Below are positions 55,112 to 64,000 of a stretch of DNA of 64,000 bases, one piece after another; within the stretch, counting starts at the first letter, position 1; the number at the start of each line of letters is the position of its first letter. This stretch comes from Conoideocrella luteorostrata. Lineage: Eukaryota; Ascomycota; Sordariomycetes; Hypocreales; Clavicipitaceae. The position numbers and the translations under genes are program-made. Below the pieces are notes generated by a model. The model was not told the DNA's origin. It worked only from the letters and a program-made list of their open reading frames with translations, and searched no databases. Where the stretch lies: positions 94,546-158,545 of the forward strand of contig JASWJB010000068.1 of NCBI GenBank assembly GCA_032433595.1. Direction: 5' to 3'.

Positions 55112-57286
55112 ATGATACTCTTGTCTTATGGCCTATATATCAGGCTTGCATTTTTTCTTTTTGGACTCCCGCGCAACTACGTTAGAGGCTCGCCTTATGT
55201 TGCTAGCAGCAGCGTACAGTTTCCACCCACATACACGCTACGTGTTACAGAGCAAGATATTTTACTAGCATGTCGTTCTCGGTTGAGTGCTGTTGTTAAT
55301 GGTTAGCATAAAGCAAATCATTTGCGGAATAAGTCGTTAACAACTGCCCAACGTAGGCACATCTCCAGGGCCAACGATATATATGCGAGAAAATCACACT
55401 ACTTGGGTTAGAGTATACAATGACATCCCCAACCAAAATTTGACTATAGTAGGTTTTCATTACTATTTGATGTAAATACATTTAACTGACTATTCTCACA
55501 AGCATTGGCATGGTTTGTCGCAGTCATCCGCGCCGTTCTCAGACGGCACACCTTTGGCTAGCCAGTGGCCCATCAAAGTCAGTTCCATGCTTGTGTTTGC
55601 ACGCATGTCTCCTCACTAATGAAAAGTAGCCGGGCCACTTCTTTGATTATGAGATCAGGCCACAGATTGGTGAAGCTGGGACTTACTTCTATCACTCTCA
55701 TGTGGGCTTACAAGCAGTGAGCGCTGCTGGACCAGTTATTGTGGCTTCTTATAACCTCCAACCGGCATACTCTTATGACGACGAGCGAACCTTGTTTGTT
55801 ACAGAACTGTGGAATAAGACGGACATTATTGCTCAGCAAGGCATGGAACAGGGCTTAAAAAATTTTACGTGGTAAGTTTTAGATTGAATTAACTTAATTA
55901 GAGGTGTAGTCTAACAGATAACTTGAACCAGGATTGGCGAAGCTGAGGCGCTGCTTGTTAACGGAAACAGCTATCCAAGTTTAGATGCGACCGAAGCTGG
56001 TACCAGCCCACCTTATTCTGAACCCAATTACGACAAGGAAACGAGCTGTGGCCCCGAAGTTATTACCGTCCAGCCCAGCACGTCGTACAGAATGCGGGCT
56101 ATTGGTGGAGTTGGTCTAACCTTGGTCTCATTTGGTTTTGAAGATCATAGGAACCTCTCAATCATCTCGGTTGATGGTAAATATACCATGCCGCTCGAGA
56201 CTGAACATATCCAAATCGCTAGCGGGCAGCGTTTTGACTTTGTTCTGCAAACTAAATGCGAGGCTGAGTTGCGTAAGATGGGCAAGGCTCAATTCTGGAT
56301 TCAGTTTGTATCACGCTATCGTCCAACAAACGTCACATCGTGGGCCTTACTCCGGTACAATATCTCCAACTCAAAGTTCCCAGTCATTCCTGCGAAGCCC
56401 CCGTCGGTTAAAGTGGTCAACATTACGAATAATATTCAGCAGTGGCTTGAATACAAGCTGAGTCCAATGGAGCCAAATAGCTTCCCAACCGCTAACAAGG
56501 TCACGCGAACCGTTTATCTTCGTTCAGCGGAGCTACTTTCTTCTCGTGTCTTTTGGAGTATTAACAATCGCACTTGGACTGAGAATAACGAGCATTACCA
56601 TCACACTAATGTGTCGAATACGACTTTTGATACTCATACGCCTTATCTCGTCGACATATACAATCGTGGAGAAGCCGCCATTCCCAACTACAACGAGGCT
56701 ATTAGCCAGCACAACGGTTGGGATCCAGAACTGAATGTATATGCCGCCAAGGTTGGTGAAATTATCGACATTATTATAATCAATCAGCCTGATGGCGTTA
56801 TGGGTGGTTACGATAACCACCCTTTTCACATCCACGGTGGCCATATTTATGATCTAGGGAGCGGCCATGGGGAGTACGACGCCGCCGCCAACGAGGAGCG
56901 ACTAAAGGGATATACACCTGTGTTGCGCGACACAACAATGCTGTACAAGTATTCCACGAGCGATCTCGTCGGCACGGGTTTAAATTATACCGACCAAGGA
57001 TGGCGCGCGTGGAGACTCAAAGTCACTGATCCAGGGTATGTCTTTTGCGTCTTTCCATTTGCCTCTCTATCAGATGCTAACACAGCCCAGTGTCTGGATG
57101 CTGCATTGTCACATCTTTCCACACATGATTATGGGCATGCAATCCATCTGGATCATGGGAAATGCCTCTGAGATTACGCGTGGAACCAGCCCGGATCTTG
57201 TGCACGGGTACCTGACTTATGGTGGTGATGCGTACGGCAATGCTTCGTTTGATCCTCTTGTGTTGCAATATTTTCCGGAAGACTAA
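55112..57286 (+). CDS. Multicopper oxidase (laccase / ascorbate-oxidase type)
   Basis: Six exons (55112-55301, 55357-55448, 55503-55577, 55630-55871, 55932-57035, 57091-57286) join in frame to 632 residues. All four copper motifs appear: HWHG, HSH in GTYFYHSHVG, HPFHIHGGH, and HCHIFPHMIMGM, so the trinuclear and type 1 sites are complete; the type 1 axial position is Met. The start MILLSYGLYIRLAFFLFGLP is a hydrophobic signal or anchor. Many N-x-S/T sites suggest secretion. Fungal cluster-borne multicopper oxidases couple phenols or oxidise them to quinones, so phenol coupling of the polyketide is a reasonable guess. The first three exons are short, hence easily missed. A solo LTR lies 65 bp past the stop. 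Confidence 0.9.
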
Positions 57287-57351
57287 AACCATTTCACGCT
57301 ATTGTTTAATTTGTTTTTCGCTTAGAGCAATATAATTCTGCCATTACATAC

Positions 57352-57544
57352 TGTCACAATGTGAGCAGCTATAGAAGTGATTCTCTAAACCAGTAAAATT
57401 GTTCGGAGTCTTCTATCTAATTGACGAGGAATTGGACCTCTTCTTATTAATGAATTCTAGCTAGTCTGACTGACAAGAAAAAAAAGGAATCATCGGCCTT
57501 AAGGGAGATAACGGAATTCACGGAAATATACGATATTCTGTGAC
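57352..57544. mobile_element. Solo LTR (193 bp) related to the copia element, duplication CATAC
   Basis: Starts TGTCACAATGTGAGCAGC and ends GATATTCTGTGACA, with exact CATAC direct repeats at 57347-57351 and 57545-57549. The first 90 bases align with the 355-bp copia LTR (shared GTGAGCAGCTATAGAAG and TCTATCTAATT), while the middle differs and is shorter. It is much less AT-shifted than the copia LTRs. It is a solo LTR of a related subfamily, sitting between convergent genes of the cluster. Confidence 0.88.
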
Positions 57545-57584
57545 ACATACATTTTTGTGCTCTTAGAGCTGCCACGCAACGGCA

Positions 57585-58675
57585 TTATCTGGCAAAGTAA
57601 TTACTCCCGAGCTTTTGTGAAAGCCACCACAGAGCCTCGCGAATCTTTGTAAAATCTGTGTCTTGCCTTGTCAAAAGTGTATCAAAATCGTGCGGCTTGT
57701 CCGATACCAAAAATAGTGCTGTGTCAACTCCATGTGCGTTGAGAGACGCGTGTGCTTTTTCTGATATTGTATGGGGGCATACCACATCTGCAGTACCGTG
57801 AACGAATGCTGTTGGCGGAAATTCGGGGCCGAGCAGTTTTGCTGGGTCAATTTTGTCGTAGTCATCGTCTTTAACGATCTCCTTGAGCCACCATCCCTCC
57901 TTAAGGGAAGTCAGTAGCCAAGCATTGCGGGGCTTGCTTAGATCAGGTCCTCCCGGACCGCGGGTCGAGGGAGCAGCAACTACGATGCCCTCGTCGTATA
58001 CTCGGTCATACAGATCTTTGCCAAGGTTAGGTAGTCCTGCAAGTGCAGCTTTAGGTTGGCTCCACAATGGGTCAGACCAGAATAGCTGACCGTAAAAGGT
58101 CAAGCATGCAATTGGTTTATGCCTTTCTGCCGCCTACATCGAGTTTTTGCTTAGTTTTAGTATTGTTTTGCTTAGTTTTAGTATTGTTCTTGTGCGGGAC
58201 AATATGTCTTAACTCACAAGAAGTAACGCCAGAGTGCCACCAGCTGAAAAGCCAATGGTAGCGATCCGCTGGACGTCAATAGCTATCTTTTTGTCGTTTG
58301 CTAGTATCTTAGGGAGCGTGTCGTGTACCCATGTCAGGCAAGCCTTTGCGTCTGTGACAGGGCCGTTCCAGACTGAGATGGTAGGACAAAGGCGATAGTT
58401 AGGAACTACTGCGACGATGCCTAGTTCCAAGACCAGGCAGTCAATCACGCCTTTGGAGACCAGGTCTTTATTGCTCACGACGAAGCCCCCAGGATGAAAT
58501 AAGATCGCTGAGACCTTGTCAGCTGAGATGCTTTCGGATTATTCTGACCGTTCCTTGTTTGATACTAACCTACTGGCCGAAGTGCATTTGAACCATTCGA
58601 GGTTGGATAATAGACATCTGTAGTGATCGGGGGACTCTCCGCTGGATTTGTGTAAATGCACTCTTTCTTCTCCAT
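57585..58675 (-). CDS. Alpha/beta hydrolase (esterase/lipase, BD-FAE/HSL-like)
   Basis: Three exons (58570-58675, 58218-58507, 57585-58133) join in frame to 314 residues. The oxyanion-hole motif is HPGG in ILFHPGGFVV, the nucleophile elbow GFSAGG near residue 108, the acid likely Asp in FVHGTADVVCP, and the base His in KPHDF near the C-terminus. No signal peptide, so cytosolic. Such hydrolases in polyketide clusters cleave esters, lactones or enol acetates, or edit the PKS. It converges with the multicopper oxidase and is divergent from the flavin monooxygenase at 59298. Structure appears intact. Confidence 0.82.
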
Positions 58676-59297
58676 TTTCCGTTTTATTTGGCCCTTTGGT
58701 GTTAATACAAACGAATTATTCACTAAAATAATCGTCTCGGAAGCAAAATTCTATCAGCTACAACTAAAACTAGACTAACTGTTATACACGTTTTATTCAC
58801 GTGCGGTTTGCAAGCCGACCCGCCGACACATTGAATTCGCTCCCTTGTCTCTATCAAAACGTTTGGTCCTAGTTCTTTCATATTTAAAATAAATATGCTG
58901 TATCCATAGAAACTAGGAAATGCCGAGTTAGAAGAGTGGCTCCAGGAACTATCCCGGCCCAATCGGCTTTTTGGATAATAAAACCGAATACACCGCAAAC
59001 TCAAAACGTAGCCCCGGTGCACTCGAGTTCGGGCCATCTTTTTCCGTGTCTCAGTGGTTGAAATTGTTTGTTACTCCTCCTCACTAAAGCCTATATTGAA
59101 GTGCGGCTCCACCTTCCGGCCGGGTTACCCAGTTGGTGGCGTTGTTAGACGCCGCTCAAGTCCTAATATATGTATTATATCAAGATGGCAATTACAGGTA
59201 TCATAGAAGCTCATTGACACCGCGACGTGTAGACCCCAGCATCTCTTGTCGCACAATTCAATTGCCTATGTTCTCAAGCCACAATAAGTCCAAGAAG
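58676..59297. promoter_or_regulatory. Divergent promoter region (hydrolase / class B flavin monooxygenase)
   Basis: About 620 bp. An in-frame ATG at 59133 upstream of the chosen start probably lies in the leader. The frame at 58723-59037 on the minus strand has no recognisable domain. No specific factor site is evident. Confidence 0.4.
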
Positions 59298-61494
59298 ATG
59301 ACTATTGATAACCTCGGTTCCACAGATACCGGTAAAGCCGTGGTGAATAATGGGGTTGACCAGTCGAAGGATATTTTAGGGATGCTACCAGGTAAACTGC
59401 CTCAAGGTAGCCTTCCTGCCGATGTCAAGCCTGTTGATATCGCCGGGCAGCTCGTCACTAATTTGCCCGCCTTGGCGTCATTGCACCTGAAGGATGATGC
59501 CATATGGCGCGACACCTTTGCGCTCAGTGGGACAATGCGTACATTTTACAACAGAAATGAGATTTTAGAGATTTGGCAGGAGCTTACAAGGGACCGTGGC
59601 GCCAAAAACTTTGAGCTATTTGCTCCTGCTGTACAGTTGGTCAAGCTTGACGAGCAGACGCAGTGGATCGAGGCTCGTTTTTTCTTTACAGTTGACAAAC
59701 CTATCGAGACAACATGCTCAGGGTTCCTTTCCATCGTACCAACATCAGGCGGTGGCTGGAAAATTTGGGTTATTAAGACGATTCTGGAACAGATTGCTGG
59801 CCAGGCTGATGTAGACAAGATGGCCACATTAAGAACGCCTGATATGTCGATGCAAGCACGGGTGAATGGCTCCATCGATGGAATAGTGTATTTTGACACA
59901 GTCATTGTTGGAGGTGGCATGTGTGGCCTCGCAACGGGCGGTCGACTACAGGCTCTCGGCATGTCTTATGTCTGCCTGGAGCGCGAGAAAAACCTGGAGG
60001 ATCCTTGGGCGAAACGTTACAAGTCTGCCAAGCGTAAGAGTTTTTTTTTATTTTTCTTGTGATTGGACGATACAGCATTAACAATAGTAGTGCACACTGT
60101 AAGAAACTACGGTATGTTCGATCACTTACAACTAGAATATAATAGCTTCTAACAAGTATCACTAGCACATATGCCATTTGATCGCACGTTTGGCACCGAT
60201 TTTCAGGAATTCTTAACGAAAGATGAAGTTGCCAGAGGTCATTCTGACTGGGCTAAACGTTATGGGATTGTTCGTCTCTACCTTCAATTACAACCACGTC
60301 GCCTAGCTAACAGCGCGGACATGTAGAACGTGTGGCTTTCCACGAGCCTTAACTCTGGAAAGTACGACAAATCCACCGGTCATTGGATGTTGGATATTGC
60401 CAGAGACGGTCAAACAGGCCAACTTCGGAGCAAACACGTTATCTTTGCTACCGGTGCAGGCTGCCACACTCCCGTTATTCCGCCATGGGCCGATCGCAAC
60501 AAGTTCGGTGGCCAGATTATTCACTCGGTCGATTACCAGGACGCAGACTCTTGGAAGGGTATGCGCGGCGTGGTTGTTGGTGCTGGAAACACAGGGCACG
60601 ATGTAGCTAGCGATATGGTTGCTGCAGGCCTCTCCTCGGTGACAATGGTCCAGCGATCTCCGACTTGTAAATATCATATCCTCCTAACGGTAACGACCTT
60701 GTTCTAACCTACACTACAGTTGTGTTGCCCGTGGAAAATATGATGCAACGGTACAAAGGCAAGCCCTTCCGCCATAGAATACCATGAAGTCACTTTTCGC
60801 AGTAGTTAACACTTAGAAATAGGCGTCTATAACGACGTCATACCGACGGAAATCAGCGACCGCATCTGGTTCTCTGCTCCGATGGCTGTCGCACGTCTTG
60901 TCTCGGGCAAAAATTTCCACCGAATGGCCGCCGAAACACCAGAGCGCTGGGATGCACTGGCCATGGTTGGCTTCAAGGCTGACCCGTTTGGCGACATTCA
61001 GCGCGCCATCAACGTCAAACTTGGCGGTTTCTACATTGATGTTGGTGCCGGCAAACTGATCTCGGACGGGCAGATTAAGATGAAGTCAGATACCGTACCG
61101 GTGGCCTATAATGAGACGGGATTGGTGTTCAGTGATGGTTCTGTGATTTCCGCAGATGTAATTGTGCTCGCAACTGGCTTCCTGGGTAACCTGAAAGAGC
61201 ACGTCGCTCGGTTGCTTGGCGCTGATGTGGCAGAGCGTGCAGGCGACTGCTTTGGTGTTGACGAGGAGGGCGAGCTACATGGCGTTTTCAAACCTACAGG
61301 CCGTGAGTATCTTCTGTTGTCACTGCATTCAAATTGATATTAACAATACCTCTGCGGCAGATCCTGGACTGTGGTATATAGGCGGCGGGATGGGCCATTC
61401 AAGGTACTACTCGCGATTCCTGGCGCTGCAAATCAAAGCTGATATTATGGGCACTCCATTTCCCGTGTATTCTAAGCACAAGCACACACTATGA
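59298..61494 (+). CDS. Class B flavin monooxygenase with N-terminal NTF2/SnoaL-like domain
   Basis: Seven exons (59298-60033, 60091-60111, 60166-60269, 60327-60666, 60720-60758, 60823-61302, 61361-61494) join to 617 residues; two are only 21 and 39 nt. The start MTIDNLGSTD was chosen for its AAGAAGATGA context. Residues about 60-180 resemble an NTF2/SnoaL cone. The FAD fold follows (VIVGGGMCGLATGGRL), then the flavin monooxygenase fingerprint F-x-G-x3-H-x3-Y (FGGQIIHSVDY), the NADPH fold (VVVGAGNTGHDVASDM) and an ATG motif (LATGF). The Tyr ending of the fingerprint indicates an FMO rather than a Baeyer-Villiger enzyme. One intron starts GTTCGT and one is GC-AG (60759-60822). It likely oxygenates a late intermediate. 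Confidence 0.85.
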
Positions 61495-61782
61495 GGCAGT
61501 TCACGCATGGCAGGCAATGTCAGGCATTTTTCTGACATGGTTTTATCACGACTATGGAATAGGATGCTCATTACTATATATATGCATTAATTTTTTCTTA
61601 CCAAGCATCTATAACTGTGACTATCGCCTGGGTTTACTTTAATTTTTGTAGCTTTTTATGGTGTATTTTTGTGTGGTTTTTTTTCTCTTCCTTTTAGCCT
61701 TCTAAGATATTAAGTTATCCACTTTATATAGCATCTCCTCTACTATCTTGTTAGCTGGCAGAGAATACCGCCAGCCATTAGT
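61495..61782. terminator. Convergent 3' region between the flavin monooxygenase and the MFS gene
   Basis: A short T-rich spacer (runs near 61590 and 61678) in which both genes presumably end transcription. No gene. Confidence 0.35.
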
Positions 61783-63416
61783 TCAGATAATTACTCTCAG
61801 CTTGGGACCCCCTGCGACCAGTCGTGCGACAATAATCATGACGGCCCCGCCGAGCATGAGCATTCCCGCAAAGGCTTGCAGCTTCCAGAAAGGGTCAACT
61901 GAGATGTTCGGCACCAAAGAGCCGGCAATGGGATTGCCAACAAGTGAGGCTATCGCGATAAAAGCGAAGCATGTGCCTTGGCGCGCGCCAAGCTGGGGAA
62001 GCGGCGAAATTTGTGCGAGGATCGCCGGCGCGAGAGAAATGAAGGCACCAGAGCTGAAGCCGTAGAGGACACAGAATGAAATGATGGCGCCGTCATTCTG
62101 GCCAGGGATCCAGATTGCTAGAACGGTGATTACTGAGAAAAGCGTCACAAGGACTGTTAGGAGAGTCACAAATTAGCAATCGGATCTTTTTGCTGTCGGG
62201 GATTTCCACAGAACCACGTACTCATCATGTTGAACCTTCCAAACTTGTCGGCAAGCCATCCTGGGGCAATACGACCGATTGAGCTACAGAATATGGGATG
62301 TTAGCTATAGGTGTTTGCCAAAAGGAAAGGAGAGTAGCTGACCTACCCTCCGGCGTTGAGGATAGGAACCAAGTAGGCAGCCAGACTTTGGGACATGCCG
62401 TAACGTTCAGCTTCTAGGATAACAAAGTTATAGGGTACGAAGAAGCCCAGGTAAAACAAAAAATAGCCCAATGTAAAAGTGGCAAAGGGAGCCTCGCGTA
62501 AAGGTCTCCAGTAGTCGTCGAGGTTAACCGGCTTAGGTGAGTGTTGAAGCCGCGATTTTACCGTAAAGTTGGCAAAAATACAGAGCCCCAGGATGAGAAA
62601 CGCACATATCCGCATTGTCCAAGGAAACCCAATCCTCGGATTAAGATGGTTGACCATGATAGGGAAAATGACGCCGCCTAGACTGGAGCCCGCCACCGTG
62701 ATCCCAAGTGCCAGCGCGCGATGGCGCACGAACCAGGTAGACACTGCCGTCACCCCGGCAAAAAAAAGGATAGAGGCCCCTGTGGCACTACATATGCTCT
62801 GGGCAAGAATAAACTGGTAGTATGTGGTGCATAATGAGACCATCATGAGACCAAAGACATGCATGAGCGTGCCGATAACGAGAAGCCAACGAGGACCATA
62901 GTTGTCGAACAGCTTGCCCACAACTGGGCCCTATTTTTGACCATTAGACTTCTCATTCCTTTTATATAACACCTTTTATCTTCACCAGCCAAGGGCAACC
63001 TACCCAGATAAACATGATACATGTCTCGAGAGAGGGGATCCAGGCGATGGTACTCGATGAGTACGAGCTTAGTTGGTGGGTTTGATAGTAATCCTGGAAC
63101 ACGCCGATGCCTTTATTTGGTGATTAGCCTCGCCCTAGAAGACCCATGCCGATAGTAGCTTACATGTAATCCAGCCGAAACTAACGAATAAGAGGCCGAA
63201 TCCTCCGGCCACGGTTAACCATGCCGCGGCACCCTGGTCAGGCGGCGGCAGCGTTAAAGCGGCCGATTTTTCCTCCGAGCCCACAGGGCTAGCGGTGTGC
63301 TCCGTAGGTCGAGTAAAGGTGCGGTTGTTTTCCATTTCTGCGAGGCTATGGTGGTCATTCGCTTTGCGGTCAAGAGGCGTTTCAATGTTTATGCCGCAAT
63401 CGTTCTCACAGTGCAC
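61783..63416 (-). CDS. MFS transporter, monocarboxylate-permease-like
   Basis: Five exons (63164-63416, 63004-63110, 62347-62930, 62222-62283, 61783-62153) join in frame to 458 residues. A hydrophilic N-terminal tail of about 65 residues precedes DQGAAAWLTVAGGFGLLFVSFG, the usual first helix of fungal MCT/MCH-like permeases. Further signatures are GVFQDYYQTHQL, GPVVGKLFDNYGPR (loop 2-3 motif) and STWFVRHRALALGI. I count about twelve hydrophobic segments, with the cytoplasmic loop (SPKPVNLDDYWRP) in the middle. It probably exports the cluster product or imports a carboxylate. It forms the right boundary of the visible cluster. Confidence 0.85.
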
Positions 63417-64000
63417 GCAGTTCGGCCTCGCCCAAAAAATTATAAATGAAACAAAATTAAATTAAGGAAACAAAATTAAAAATCGCGATGTGCTGTATCG
63501 CTGTTTCTGACTGCCAGTTTCACAATTATCACTTTACAACAGAGGTGATTAGCGCTCGAAGGGTTAGTCAGGTAAATTTGAAGATACTTAATGACGAGAG
63601 GCTAACTATTCGTTGGGAGGGAGGGAAATATTAAGAAACACGTGACCATTAATGCACATGGGCTTGCGCATTGTCGGCTGCTGCTGGCGTTGTACGAATT
63701 CATTATTCATTCTATCATTAGGCTAAATTGCTCGGGGCGCCCAAATGATGCCTCCCTCTGTCTCGGAATTGCGCTCAGAGTGTAATTCCCTCTTAAGAAC
63801 GCACTTTTCTTAGCGGGCTCTGAATGTGATATTCAAACCTGGCTGGTGGACATCTTTTCTCCGGCCCACTGTGGGGTTAGGGTTGGGATAGGGTCTATTT
63901 TGCTAAAGAAAGCTAATCTGCTCGCCTAGTCTAATCTAATCCCTTATTTACATAAGCTATCTAGAGAGAGGAGAGGTTCTGTACAAAGGAAAAGAGAGCT
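63417..64000. other. Right edge, MFS promoter and spacer
   Basis: No gene seen. It is AT-rich just upstream of the transporter, then mixed sequence to the end. The cluster may continue beyond the window, so the right boundary is open. Confidence 0.45.

Noticed and set aside
59298..61494. Calling the flavoprotein a Baeyer-Villiger monooxygenase paired with the hydrolase
   Set aside because: The fingerprint ends in Tyr (FMO form), not Trp followed by Pro/Asp.
22803..63416. Assignment as a tropolone sesquiterpenoid (eupenifeldin/xenovulene-type) cluster
   Set aside because: No terpene cyclase, prenyltransferase or P450 is visible in the window, so only the polyketide/tropolone part is supported.
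1..64000. tRNA or rRNA genes and CRISPR arrays
   Set aside because: No convincing cloverleaf with a T-loop consensus, no rRNA-like conserved blocks and no regularly spaced direct repeats were seen; CRISPR is not expected in a fungus.

Overview
This window comes from a filamentous ascomycete (Pezizomycotina). The evidence is short spliceosomal introns (about 50-80 nt, GTATGT/GTAAGT donors, CTAAC-like branch points, AG acceptors), a Zn2Cys6 regulator, a non-reducing polyketide synthase, and LTR retrotransposons mutated by repeat-induced point mutation (RIP). A Sordariomycete is plausible, but I cannot fix the genus.

Positions 1-22 kb are a mixed, partly decayed region: a flotillin-like scaffold gene with a 22-nt micro-exon, an unknown PPxY protein, a broken F-box-like pseudogene carrying a MITE-like inverted repeat, a PQ-loop membrane protein divergently paired with an Ada/AraC-type gene, a second F-box-like gene, an M35-like zinc peptidase with a damaged N-terminus, and a six-exon Cys-rich, probably secreted protein. 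Between them lie solo or relic LTRs (9.6, 10.3, 17.4 and 20.3 kb) and degenerate tandem repeats (14.6 and 21.2 kb).

Positions 22.8-63.4 kb are a secondary-metabolite cluster. It contains a Zn2Cys6 activator, an NR-PKS (SAT-KS-AT-PT-ACP-ACP-CMeT-R), a TropB-like flavin monooxygenase, a TropC-like 2-oxoglutarate/Fe(II) dioxygenase, an SDR, a protein with a duplicated EthD-like motif, a multicopper oxidase, an alpha/beta hydrolase, an NTF2-fused class B flavin monooxygenase and an MFS transporter. PKS, flavoenzyme and dioxygenase together match the 3-methylorcinaldehyde to tropolone logic of the stipitatic acid pathway. No P450 is present and the remaining tailoring set differs, so the product is probably not stipitatic acid.

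The main feature is that the PKS is cut in its second ACP by a 13,236-bp Ty1/copia-type element (28529-41764, 5-bp duplication AATCA). That element is itself interrupted by a 7,833-bp Ty3/gypsy-type element (31804-39636, duplication CCTAG). Both are heavily RIP-mutated, but the PKS reading frame on the two sides is open and continuous across the duplicated site. The gene was therefore intact when hit, and the cluster is probably now silent or altered. A related 193-bp solo LTR (57352-57544, duplication CATAC) lies between two tailoring genes. Gene models were spliced by hand from the sequence; homology statements rest on recognised motifs, not searches.
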